Shown here: positions 31,535 to 41,326 of the stretch, in pieces
Numbering within the stretch: the stretch's first letter is position 1
Layout of the letters: every line of letters starts with the position of its first letter
Assembly: GCF_005239225.2 (NCBI RefSeq)
Contig: NC_133293.1
Coordinates: 806,001-870,000, forward strand
Origin: Populus alba
Lineage: Eukaryota; Streptophyta; Magnoliopsida; Malpighiales; Salicaceae
Length of the DNA stretch: 64,000 bases
Direction of reading: 5' to 3'
Notes under the pieces: model-generated
Seen by the model: only the letters and a program-made list of their open reading frames with translations
What the model was told of the DNA's origin: nothing
Databases searched by the model: none
Made by a program: the position numbers and the translations under genes

Positions 31535-33006
31535 TGGATTGAAGCAAACCCTAAGGGCTTGCTATAGTCACGTTGATGGCTTTTTCTTAAAGAATGGATT
31601 TATTAAATGTCACTATGAATATGCTATTTATGTAAAGATCAAAGAGAGTAGTGATACTCTTATTATATGTTTGTATATGGATGACTTAATCTTTATAGGA
31701 AATAATTTAAAAATGTTTAAAGACTTCAAGCAAACAATGATCAATGAGTTTGAAATGATAGACATTGGTCTTATGACATATTACTTAGGGATTGAGATCA
31801 AAGAAGGAAACGATGGAATCTTTGTAAGCCAAGAGAAATTTACAAAGGAGATTCTCAAGAAGTTCAAGAAGAAGGATTTGTGCGAAAAAAAATACTCTAG
31901 TTGAGTGTGGGAGTGAAGATGACAGAGAATGATGAAGAGGAGAATATAAACTCTACAACATTCAAAAGCCTAGTTGGGAGTTTGAGATAATTGGCATGCA
32001 CTCGTTTATATATTCTTTTTGGAGTAGGACTTGGAAGTAGGTTTATGCATGGATACACCAACTATGACACACTTTAAAGCTTTGAAATGAGTGCTTTGGT
32101 ATATTAAAGGTACTGTTGATTTTGGCTTGTTTTATGGATATTCTAATAGCTTTGATCTTGTGGGTTATAATGATAGTGATTGAGCTAGAGATATGGATGA
32201 TAAAAAGAGCACTATTGTTTTGTTTTTTACATGGAAGACACAACATTCACATGGTGTTTAAAAAAGCAATCTATAGTCACTTTATCAACATGTGAAGCTA
32301 AATATATAACTACTACATCATGTTTTTGTCATTTTATATGGCTAATAAGATTATTGAAAGTATTACAGATCCCATAAGAGAAGTCTACATAGACTTATGT
32401 GAACAACTCATTAGCCATTGCCTTAGCTAAAACTCAAGTTTTTCATGGCAGAAGTAAGCACATTGACACAAGATTTCATTACCTAGGAGATTGCATTACA
32501 AACAAAGAAGTTGAAGCCAAGTATGTAAAGACACAAGAGCAAGTTATAGATATTCTCACAAAAACTAGTTGAATATGATGTTTTTTACCAAAAATAAGAG
32601 ATTTGCAAGGAGTTATGAAGAAATCAAGTTTAAGAGGGGGTTTTGAAAATTGAACTTGATTTCTTGTTTTTATTAAGAACAGAGGAACCGATCCACTAGT
32701 TGGGAACTAGTCGACTGGTTTAGTAAGCATAATACAATTTCTGTTCAAATTATGATTTTCTTGTATTAGTTTAATTCTTTTTATTATCTACGACTTTATA
32801 CCTATAAAAGGCTTGTAATTCAGCATTATTAAAAAGAATAAAAGCAAAGAGAATAACTAAAATAGTTTAGAGAGAAACACTTAATAAAAATATACATTTC
32901 TCTCAATCTTCTTGTTATTGAGTTTTTGACTTTACATTACTATTTTTGATATTATACAACACCTATCTTTCTTTTAACATAAACTCCTACCATACTAATT
33001 TTCTTC
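31535..33006 (+). mobile_element. Copia-A copy 2: RT to 3' LTR tail
   Basis: 31539-31904 is an open 121-codon stretch of RT with the catalytic YMDDLIFIGNN and DFKQTMINEFEMIDIGLMTY, better preserved than in copy 1. RNase H and tail pieces follow with stops (for example DFGLFYGYSNSFDLVGY). The LTR is 32641-33006 and starts ttttgaaaattgaacttgat. The 5' end is cut at the duplication junction, in the middle of RT, and not at any element border. Confidence 0.82.
32641..33006 (+). mobile_element. Copia-A LTR, copy 2
   Basis: Aligns with 29900-30275 throughout (tataaaaggcttgtaattca is the probable promoter line) and follows a purine-rich aagaggggg tract. Confidence 0.6.
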
Positions 33007-33470
33007 CCGTTGTTTTTGGCTAGTTCTTTTTGTTATCATTTTTTTATTTTTTTTCTGTTGTTTTTGTTTTTTAATTCATTTTTTCCTTTCATATTCTATG
33101 TTGTTTTGTTCTTTAATTCCTAGCTTTAGCTTTCATTTCGCTTTTCCTTAGCTGCTGTTTTCCAAGGTGTGCCTTGAGAATCATTTGGCTTTATCAGAAG
33201 TAAGACAGTTCATCACAACCACAACCCAGAAATAGAGAGAGAGAGACATAAAGAGTTACAGTAAAGCTGACATAAGACAACTGCGTGACAACAGGAACTC
33301 TAAAGATAAAATTTACAAGGTTCTTTAGCAGACCAAGTTGCTTTATCTATGAGTAAGAAACCAGGAGATTTAAGAACCAAGTGACTCAGATTACTCATAC
33401 ATGACATTAAGTATGTTCAGTAAATTCATGAAACCTAATAATCTAAACGATATCGTTTCTTTCTACCATC

Positions 33471-33815
33471 CTATTGAGCTGCCCCATCGCTAGTGATAAC
33501 AGGCTCTTTCACCACACCCCCTTGATATTGAGCTGCCTCATTGCTAGGAATAACAGGCTTCTTCACCATGTTACCATAGTATTGAACTACCTCATTGCTA
33601 ATGATCACAGGCATCCTCACCGTGGTAATTTGAGTTCCCTGATAAACCAATGTTTGCTGATCTTGGTATTGATGATGATGATGATAGTGATGATGATTTT
33701 GCTGTACCTGAGTTGAGGGGAGTCTTCCAGACCTTCCAGGCCAGCCATAACTATTCTCAATCAGAGCAAAGCCTTCCATTCCAATCCTTGTGAGACGATC
33801 TACCTGACGTGCCAT
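33471..33815 (-). CDS. Small gene 2: full-length MARQ-family protein
   Basis: ATG at 33815, 114 codons, no intron needed. N-terminus MARQVDRLTRIGMEGFALIE, then GWPGRSGRLPSTQVQQ, a His-rich run (HHHYHHHHQYQDQQ), and three C-terminal repeats built on PVI-x-S-N-E-x-x-Q-Y-x-G: MPVIISNEVVQYYG, KPVIPSNEAAQYQGG and EPVITSDGAAQ (stop). Gene 3 keeps the same two elements (MARQADRLVKIGQEGFAAID and VIDSNEAAQRYKG), which argues for a real conserved protein. A TATA box lies at 33898-33907. No known domain is recognised and no signal peptide is visible; the protein is probably cytosolic or nuclear. The nearby TNL is only a positional association. Confidence 0.72.
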   Translation of the reverse strand: MARQVDRLTRIGMEGFALIENSYGWPGRSGRLPSTQVQQNHHHYHHHHQYQDQQTLVYQGTQITTVRMPVIISNEVVQYYGNMVKKPVIPSNEAAQYQGGVVKEPVITSDGAAQ

Positions 33816-33897
33816 ATGTGAAATTAACACTGTAACTCAAAGAACAATTAAAACTGTATGGTTTGCCTTGGTACAAAATTGGTCATATATGCAGCCT

Positions 33898-33907
33898 TAT
33901 ATATATT
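33898..33907 (-). promoter_or_regulatory. TATA box of small gene 2
   Basis: Minus strand GCAAATATATATAAGGCTGC, about 85 bp upstream of the ATG, so a 5' untranslated leader of about 50-60 nt is expected. Confidence 0.65.
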
Positions 33908-34629
33908 TGCAGAAAGCAGGCAGCTTGTAACTTGCTTTCTGCTTTTTGGACCCCTCACAATCAACAGAGGTTTTCAAGATTTATGGGGTTCTCCACTTGT
34001 GGCTGATTCCATATCCACAAGTATACACATACTGTTGTTAGTTTGAATTTTGATGCAATATTACAAGTATTTGTGTATAGGTTACTTGCACAACCAGAAT
34101 AAATACTGTCCATGAAATATCAAGAACAGGTTCTGTATTTTCAAGTGCAATTTAACAAAACAAAACTATTAGAGAATAAACAGTGAAGATGTGGCTAGAG
34201 GTACTTTATTCTAGCTTTCTTTAGCTGCTCAAGGATGTGCTAGATTCCGTATTAATGGACAATCATATAGTACAGAGACTTAGTTGTGGCTTTCCCTTTA
34301 GTTAATAAAATTAGGAAAATAGTTTCTGATCCCACCTCATGGCTACACCTGATAAGATTAAGATTTTATCATTTTTATGATCTAGGGACGATATATATCT
34401 CATATTATATGCCTCAGATTCCTCAGGACTTTCCATGATAGACCATTTTCTTTCGGGGGGGACCCTGAAGAGGACTTAAAGATTTCAGTTGTATATATGC
34501 GATAACAGAGCAGAAAAAGAAAACTCTCTCGGAATAGCACCCAATTTGTGGCAGTTTCATGTCATCAAAAGTTCACCGAAAGGCGATGCTTGCAATCGTT
34601 TTATGTTTCTGAAGCAATAATATTCCTGT

Positions 34630-34875
34630 TTATCCTTCTAGGCTAAGATGAAATATGGAGGGAGTTAAAGCACATCTCATGTTTGATGGTATATACTCAG
34701 AGCATTTCCTCCTTTTCCCTTTTTTCTGTAAAAGACCTGTGTAAAGCAAAGCTTCAAAGGAAATTTTCATGGGAGATGAGATATTTTTATACTTGCTCAC
34801 AATCATGCTTTTCCTCGACTCTTCATCGACAATCAGCTTAGTTAAAGAGCTGTGAAGGAAATTTTGGTTATACAA
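34630..34875 (-). other. Possible exon relic, unrecognised
   Basis: An open minus-strand stretch with protein-like wording (SSLTKLIVDEESRKSMIVSK, YKNISSPMKISFEALLYTGL). It lacks an ATG start. Its first 75 bp recur at about 35895-35970 with few changes and a premature stop. It could be a leftover exon of a duplicated gene. I do not recognise it. Confidence 0.3.
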
Positions 34876-35112
34876 GTAATGATTTGCTAAGAATTCACAA
34901 ATAATCCGACTATGGTCATCATCGCTGATATTCTTAGATATATTGTTCTTATCTATTGTTGACTATTGTTAATTTCTATTGTAAATTCAGATAGCTTAGC
35001 CCAACTATTTATAAAAAAATAATAATGAGTAGTAAAATATAATGATTTAAAAATATATTCTCTAGAACAACTTCTGGAAATATCCAATTTATATAATTTC
35101 ATAGGTGGGGAG
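34876..35112. other. AT-rich intergenic sequence
   Basis: No frame, repeat or RNA gene recognised. Confidence 0.5.
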
Positions 35113-35850
35113 TGTTAAGGATACATTTATGTAAAAGACAGGTTCCATGTGACAGGACTTTTTCAACAAAATCACTCTATTGTATTAACAAGTTTCATTC
35201 GGAAAAAATAAATGAGTTTTTATATATTTATTGGCTAATAAAAGTTTGACACTTGAGTTGTGATATTCAAAATATTTTACTATAAATATAAGATTTTATC
35301 AATAAAGATCAACCAATAAAATCATGTTATGTGGCATTAGAAAAAGACTTGAGAGTCTTTATAAATCTCTATAAATAAAAGGCCTCAACTTGGAAAAAAA
35401 AAAAAAAAATTCAAGGGAGATATAAATTTTCTTCCAGACATGTTTTTTTTAAGCAAGGAAAGTTTCTCAAAAGCTTTTCAAGTCTCTTTCATCTACGCTT
35501 GAAATCTATAAAAAATAAAATTTTATTGGATCAAACCTAAAAACGCTCCATAAGAGTTCTTCAACAACACTTTGAAGACAAATCAAAGATACTTCTCAAA
35601 GTATCAACTCATCAAAACTCGCTTCGCAATTCATGTCTAAATTCGAGTTTTTGCAAAGAAAAATCTTGAATAGATTTCACAAATAAATCAAGTTATCATA
35701 TATCAAATCTGGAGAAAGAATCAGAGGATTATCTTATTTTAAAAAAAAAAATATTTTAAATAGAGATTGTACCTAGTCATATATTTAATAAAATTATATA
35801 TTTGTATATGTGTACTTGTTTAATTTCATGTGCTCAAAAATACATCTACA
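35113..35850 (+). mobile_element. Candidate solo LTR
   Basis: It starts tgttaaggatacatttatg and ends aatacatctaca, giving TG...CA ends and 738 bp. The five bases outside are gggag and aggag, four of five identical. A TATA-like ctataaataaaaggcctcaa lies at about 35370-35390, followed by a poly(A). No internal region is present. The family was not identified. Confidence 0.45.
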
Positions 35851-35975
35851 AGGAGATAATATATTTTTACTAGATACACTTGCTCACATAGCTCGGATTG
35901 AGAATCATGCTTTTTCTTGACTCTTCATCGACTATCAGCTTAGTTAAAGAGCTGTGGAGGAAATTTTGGTTATAG
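35851..35975. repeat. Second copy of the 34776-34900 segment
   Basis: The line aatcatgctttttcttgact, cttcatcgactatcagctta and gttaaagagctgtggaggaa repeats 34800-34865. The copy starts right at the end of the candidate solo LTR. It indicates an older duplication in this small-gene region. Confidence 0.7.
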
Positions 35976-36379
35976 AATTAACAGATGATCAGCTTATTAA
36001 GAAGCTTGCCATTACTTGTAGTTTGTGGATCCTGCGATCTATTTAAGCATATGGCAATAACAGAGCAGATCTGCTGTTTATATATATCCATACGTACACT
36101 CTTGCATACAGTGCAACAATCAGAGGTGAATCAGGTGATAATTAGGAAGTCAGAAAGATAATTATGACAATACATACTTGACCAGCCAAATAGAAAATTA
36201 TGATATATAAATCACAGAAATTTTATTTGAAGAAGTAAGAAGAAGCTCCTGACTCGAGTTCTAGCAACCTCTCCTCTTCTACGTTTAGCAGAGGGAGAAT
36301 ATCGTACAGGACTAAAGGTAACACAAGTACTGGAGGAGGTTATGCATACAAGAAACGTAAGTGATTGATCAATAGGTCT

Positions 36380-36613
36380 TTAAAACGGAACTGGTTTCCC
36401 CTTAGGGTAATCGACATAAATCCTCCCCTTATAGCGTTGAGCCGCCTCGTTGCTGTCGATAACTTCTGTTGCAGGAACATAGTAATATGTGGGATGCGCA
36501 TAGGGAACCTTCATAACTGGTGGCCGCCTCCACCTGGCCCGGCCGAAGTGCTCATCAATGGCTGCAAAACCCTCCTGCCCAATCTTAACAAGACGATCTG
36601 CCTGACGTGCCAT
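36380..36613 (-). CDS. Small gene 3: diverged MARQ-family protein
   Basis: ATG at 36613, 77 codons: MARQADRLVKIGQEGFAAID, then a basic segment (FGRARWRRPPVMKVPYAHP), a tyrosine-rich TYYYVP and the C-terminal VIDSNEAAQRYKGRIYVDY. It shares the first 20 residues and the SNEAAQ motif with genes 1 and 2 but lacks the His run, so it is an independent paralogue. A canonical TATA box (36708-36715) lies about 95 bp upstream, and the leader gttgattaattgagttaac precedes the ATG. The conservation of both ends across very different middles suggests selection on the protein. Function unknown. Confidence 0.72.
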   Translation of the reverse strand: MARQADRLVKIGQEGFAAIDEHFGRARWRRPPVMKVPYAHPTYYYVPATEVIDSNEAAQRYKGRIYVDYPKGKPVPF

Positions 36614-36707
36614 GTTAACTCAATTAATCAACACACAAAGACAAGTAGCTGTGTATAGGTTTTGGTGGTTTTCTTGTTCGGCTAATATGTAGGAGGCCAA
36701 GCCAACC

Positions 36708-36715
36708 TTTATATA
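36708..36715 (-). promoter_or_regulatory. TATA box of small gene 3
   Basis: Minus strand ATCTATATAAAGGTTGGC. It predicts transcription starting near 36680. Confidence 0.7.
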
Positions 36716-36781
36716 GATAGATAGGAAAGGTTTGGTTCACAACAGTTGTCAAATGAATAATGTTAGACAGTACTCCTTTTT

Positions 36782-37210
36782 ATGAATTTGTGTTGGGCAT
36801 AAATGAGAATATCAGATCATGTGATTAAAGAAAACAAAAGCTTCCCTTTTTTTGGACTAATGCTGTTTCTACCGGTCAGGAATCATGTCAGGTCCAAAAG
36901 CAGAGGTAGCAAAAACACTAAACCTTCGCAAAAGCCAATTATGAAAGAAGATTCCTTCTGTTCTCTAATCAGAATAATCTCAGTTTAATTATGTTATTTT
37001 ACAGAATATTCACTCACCCCAGTTTTTTCTTCTTCCAAAAAACTATAAAAGAATAGAATTATGTTCTTAATTAGCACAAATGGCAAACAAATGGCCTTCA
37101 GTACATTTGAATAACGATTCAGTACTTAGTGGCACGAAGGTTCTCTCTAGTGCCAAGTTCAATTATTGTAAAGTTGATTCCTTCCAACTTGTTTCCTACA
37201 ACCAATGAGA
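36782..37210. repeat. Direct repeat upstream of small gene 3, copy 1
   Basis: This segment (atgagaatatcagatcatgt through cttccaacttgtttcctaca) recurs at 37396-37925 with few changes. Open frames of 61 codons in both copies (36803 and 37417) follow from the repeat; they have no recognisable protein and are probably not genes. It may contain duplicated promoter elements. Confidence 0.8.
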
Positions 37211-37395
37211 CTCAAATTTCACGTTTGTATATATATACTTGATGTAAACACCTCTGTGTTAATAAGAAATTAAAAAAACAGTTCTTCATTCTTCTTCATC
37301 ATCTAGTTTTCACTAAATACTTAGTAAACTGAAAAATAAGGGACGCAAACCTGCTCATTAACAACTGTTGTCAGCCAATCATAAGAGCCACTTGT

Positions 37396-37925
37396 ATGAA
37401 TTTGCGTTGGGCATAAATGAGAATATCTGATCATGTGATTAAAGAAAACAAAAGCTTCCCTGCTTTTGGACTAATGCTGTTTCTACGGGTCAGGAATCAA
37501 GTCAGGTCCAAAAGCAGAGGTAGCAAAAACACTAAACCTTCGCAAAAGCCAATTATGAAAGAAGATTCCTTCTGTTCTCTAATCAGAAAAATCTCAGTTT
37601 AATTATGTGACCAATCGTACGCTAGTATTATCAGGCAATTTGTAGTAAAAACTCAAGGATCTCTGAGCCAAGCCCCCGCAAGGTATTCCAAGCTTATTAT
37701 ACAGAATATTAACTCACCCCAGTTTTTTCTTCTTCCAAAAAACTATAAAAGAATAGAATTATGTTCTTAATTAGCACAAATGGCAAAACAATGGCCTTCA
37801 GTACATTTGAATAACGATTCAGTACTTAGTGGCACGAAGGTTCTCTCTAGCTAGTGCCAAGTTTAATTATTGTAAAATTGATTCCTTCCAACTTGTTTCC
37901 TACAATCGATGAGACTCAAATTTCT
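37396..37925. repeat. Direct repeat upstream of small gene 3, copy 2
   Basis: It matches 36782-37210 but holds about 90 extra bases (37605-37695, beginning gaccaatcgtacgctagta). The extra piece is either an insertion here or a deletion in copy 1. Confidence 0.8.
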
Positions 37926-38430
37926 TTGTGAATCTGATTCCTTATAACCAAACTTTTCCTTTCCAATTTATATTCATAATATGCTTCTTTTTTTTTTGCC
38001 TTAACTGATCTCGATTCCCTCCGAAGCTTGATATCTTTATTTCTTACTCTAGTTAACTTCATGACATAATCAATGTGACGCAACCTGACCACCTCATCCT
38101 AACAAAAAATCTATTTACATCTCAAATCCGAGTAAACAAGTTGCTTGCATTAAACCCCAATATTGAAGGAATAATAGAGAACGGAATTTTGGTCAAAAAG
38201 TTGCCTCAGATTCTATTCTTTGACATCGACAAATTGACCATATAATAATCATGAATATAATTGTGTATGAAAATTAATAATAATAATTTTAGTAAGTGTT
38301 TTTTCAACCAACAAAACTTAAACAAAATTAGATTGATGAGCAAATGAAAAGCATGGGTGTTTCCCTTGGCTCATGTCTTTTATTTTTCTTTCTCTCTGTT
38401 GGAAGTTTGAAAAACCTCTTGACAATAATA
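37926..38430. other. AT-rich intergenic sequence
   Basis: About 500 bp without a frame or repeat that I can recognise. Confidence 0.5.
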
Positions 38431-38765
38431 CAGTTCACAAATTAGATTGATGCAACCAAGTTAAACTTGAGCAACCTTCAAGCATTAGTTTGAACTGTGC
38501 AAGTGAGAAAGAGAAAGAAAAAGCAATCTTCAAGACTAACAAATGAGTTTTTCTCATTCCATAACAAGAACAATTAGGTTGTCAAATTTCAAATCAGATG
38601 GAAAAATTTTAAAGGGCATTAAAGCCAACAAATACATATCAACTGATCAGAAAGAAGCCTTTGGAGTAACTTCAAGCATATCTCTCTGTAAATGATCTTG
38701 TGCTCAATGATTTATCTTTTAATGCTCTCACGTCCAATCCAACACTAGGTTGTCCATGTCTTCTA
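38431..38765 (-). pseudogene. TNL relic: pieces of the LRR-side exons
   Basis: The lines aaattagattgatgcaacca and gagcaaccttcaagcattag match 42266-42300 of the TNL, and atgatcttgtgctcaatgat, ttatcttttaatgctctcac match 42676-42712 (exon 3). They stand in the same order as in the TNL, on the same strand, with much decay between them. A LINE adjoins at about 38790. This is a duplicated and degenerate TNL fragment. Confidence 0.65.
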
Positions 38766-38789
38766 CGCCGTTGTCCTCTTCACTTCCCT

Positions 38790-40088
38790 ACAAACCAAGA
38801 AAATTCAATACAAAATTCAATGCTTTTCAAGTGGATTTGGAGGCTCTCTCTTCCTGGTAATGAGCTGTGGAAGAAGATGATATTCAACAAATTCAAGCCG
38901 GTGTTTGAAAATGGTTTCCCTATTTTTAGTAGAAGATTGTCTTGTATCTGGAGGGATATAACATCCCTTATGACCTCAACAGACTCTGTCTCTTCAGCTT
39001 TAGCCAATAATTGCAGATTTGTAGTGGGAAATGGCTCTTTGACTCGATTCTGGTCTGATGTTTGGTTTGATAGCTCTCCATTGAAAGTCATCTACCCACG
39101 ACTCTACATTCTTACCACTAAACCGAATGCCACAATTGCTGACATGGGAATTTGGGAGCAAGGAGAATGGAAGTGGGAGTTAGCTTGGAGGAGACAATTG
39201 TTCCTCTTTGAAACTGAGCAGGTCGTTTACCTTCTCTCATCTCTAGAAAGCTTTCGAATAAAGGCAACAACTTTAGATAAAAAAGTATGGTCCTCTTCAA
39301 CAGATGGAGGGTATACAGTTAAAACTTGTTCTTTACTTATTGACAGGATTGTGAATCCAGGGCTTAGAACTTTCAAGGCTTCGATATGGCAAAAAGGGGT
39401 CCCCCCTAAGGTTCAATCTTTTCTTTGGCTAGCTGTTCAGAATAAACTGTGCACTAAGGATTTCTTACTTTGCCGTAATATAATCCCAGTTGATCAAGCC
39501 TTTTGTATCTTTTGTGAAAATGAGATTGAGACTTCAAATCATCTTCTCCTCCATTGTAGACCAGTGTGGAAATTATGGATGAAATTCTTGGATTGGTGGG
39601 GTATTAGTGGTTGCCTTCCCTGCTGTGTGGATGATCTTTTACATCAATGGCCCAACCTAGTGTTCGGAAAATTCAAGCGTAAGGCTTGGTCTATGCTTTC
39701 TTGTTGTGTTAGCTGGAGTATATGGCTTATGAGGAACAAGGTAATCTTCAATGATGGAACTGCGACCTTCGAAAATATTTTCTCCTTAATTCTTTATCAC
39801 CTCTCAAATTGGCTCAAGTCTGCAGATAAGTTCTTCATGGCTACTGGCACTTCTTTAATTATGGGACCTAAAGGTATTATAGATTGGTCTAACACCAAAT
39901 AAAGGCTTTTAGCATGGCGTATCAGCTTCATCATTCCTAATGTCCTTTTTTGGTTATGTATCTGTTGACTTTCTTTTCCTTTCTTTTTGTGTTTGCTTTT
40001 TCTTATTGTGATTTTTTTTTTTTTCATGTATCTTGTTTTTGGCTACCTTCTGGTTAGCCCTTTCAAATATATCGACTTATTCCAAAAA
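38790..40088 (+). mobile_element. 5'-truncated LINE (L1 type) with zf-RVT domain
   Basis: An open frame (to 39902) covers the C-terminal part of an L1 ORF2 protein: LFKWIWRLSLPGNELWKKMI, NGSLTRFWSDVWFDSSPLK, then the zf-RVT region VKTCSLLIDRI, FKASIWQKGVPPKVQSFLWL, NKLCTKDFLLCRNI and CIFCENEIETSNHLLLHC with the paired Cys and His. The reverse transcriptase and endonuclease parts are missing. The 3' untranslated part ends cgacttattccaaaaaaaa near 40088, a short poly(A). The same 3' end appears inverted at 63096-63354. The surviving frame has no stop, so the insertion seems recent. Confidence 0.85.
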
Positions 40089-40609
40089 AAACTTTTAGTT
40101 AAGAAACTTATTTTATAATTAAAAAGGTTATTTTCACATCGTTTTTTTTTTTGTTTTAAAATATCAAATTTGAAATAAAATATAAAAACAAAAATCAATA
40201 TTAAAATTTTCCAAATCAACTAAAGTGATTTTATAAATTTATGTTAGTCATTGTTGGCTTTTTCTTTTTTACACAAGAATATCAAAACATACAAGTTTTC
40301 AATTCATGTTTTAAGAAATTTAAAAATATTTATCATAAAAAAATAAAATCAAACCGTCTCTAAATATTTCTAATTTTAGCTCTTTCTGCTATTCTTTTGC
40401 CTTAAAAGACACGAGTTGCTACCAATAAAAATAATGGTTTAATTAAGTGCGATTCGATGGATTGTTTGATATCAGCTTAAGTGATTCAACTAATGCATTT
40501 TGGGGGATTTTTATGGCTAATAATTAATTGATGTTTTTAAAATTAAATAAGAAAAAAAAATCATTAAAGATAATATTTAATTTCATAAATTAAATAGAAT
40601 TAAATAAAA
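40089..40609. other. AT-rich sequence downstream of the TNL
   Basis: 520 bp rich in A and T. It should contain the 3' untranslated region and polyadenylation site of the minus-strand TNL; I cannot fix its position. Confidence 0.5.
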
Positions 40610-41326
40610 CTAAAGGGAATATTTATTCTTACCAAAATTTATTACTTCGCGAGGTTTTTTTTGCATCAAATAAGCTTTCCACTGCGCAGTTGTAGACGCT
40701 CTTATAAGACCATAATTGGGATGATAAGGAAGCAGACGATATGGCCGTGATGCAGGCATCACTCTATCTCTTCCCACTTCTAACTCTTTGATCACATGAA
40801 CTTCACATTCTGTCACGTTAATGTCTTTTCTCCCCGAATTCAAGTGCAGTTCCAACTCCTCATCTCTTGACTCTATGTTGTTAATCTCCCGATCCCACTC
40901 TGACCCTTCAAATGAATCTGTCTCTTCTACTATCACATGGATCCCACACTGTACCACTTTGCTTCCATCAATGGACTGGCTCCCCAGATACAGTTCCAAT
41001 TCCTCATCTCCACAGTATTCTTCCATTGCCATATCACTTATACTTATGTATCTTACCCATTTACGAGGGTTACTGCATACTACTGTTAGTTTATCTTCAA
41101 ACAATTGAACACCGTTGTTTTTATTTTTTATAATAACCTTGTAATCGATGGCGTCATTCCCACTACTACCAACCTCAAATGGAGAAACAACCCAGACAAC
41201 CAAGCCTTGGAAAACTGGCGGTATATGAAATGATAATGAACATCCTTCTCCACGGTAGCTCAACCAATTTGGCATGTTACCAGGAAAGTAGCCGATAAAA
41301 TACCCATAATCACCGTTGCACAATGC
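40610..41326 (-). CDS. TNL exon 5: post-LRR (C-JID-like) domain
   Basis: Begins ALCNGDYGYFIGYFPGNMPN, WLSYRGEGCSLSFHIPP and continues FQGLVVWVVSPFEVG, the C-terminal jelly-roll/Ig-like (C-JID) pattern seen in plant TNLs. It is followed by acidic segments around CGDEELELYLGSQSIDG and ends at TAA near 40610. In well-studied TNLs this domain takes part in effector contact. Confidence 0.78.
   Translation of the reverse strand, partial: ALCNGDYGYFIGYFPGNMPNWLSYRGEGCSLSFHIPPVFQGLVVWVVSPFEVGSSGNDAIDYKVIIKNKNNGVQLFEDKLTVVCSNPRKWVRYISISDMAMEEYCGDEELELYLGSQSIDGSKVVQCGIHVIVEETDSFEGSEWDREINNIESRDEELELHLNSGRKDINVTECEVHVIKELEVGRDRVMPASRPYRLLPYHPNYGLIRASTTAQWKAYLMQKKPREVINFGKNKYSL

Larger units (their letters stand above)
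28791..31537. repeat. Tandem duplication, unit 1
   Basis: From tggattgaagcaagcc in the Copia-A RT to the line acccaatttctgg, this unit holds the Copia tail, its LTR and small gene 1. The next unit starts again with tggattgaagcaaacc. At the junction the three bases TGG are common to both breakpoints. Unit 1 is shorter than unit 2, largely from a loss of about 250 bp at the 3' end of gene 1. Confidence 0.8.
31535..34550. repeat. Tandem duplication, unit 2
   Basis: Unit 2 repeats the Copia-A RT-to-LTR tail (31535-33006) and the small-gene segment up to cccaatttgtgg. By eye the gene upstream region (33831-34546) differs from unit 1 at only about a dozen places in 710 bp, while the Copia parts differ at roughly one base in ten. 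Confidence 0.8.

Noticed and set aside
36803..37602. Two 61-codon frames that are nearly the same, considered as duplicated genes
   Set aside because: The similarity covers noncoding sequence as well, there is no known domain, and the frames simply lie in a direct repeat.
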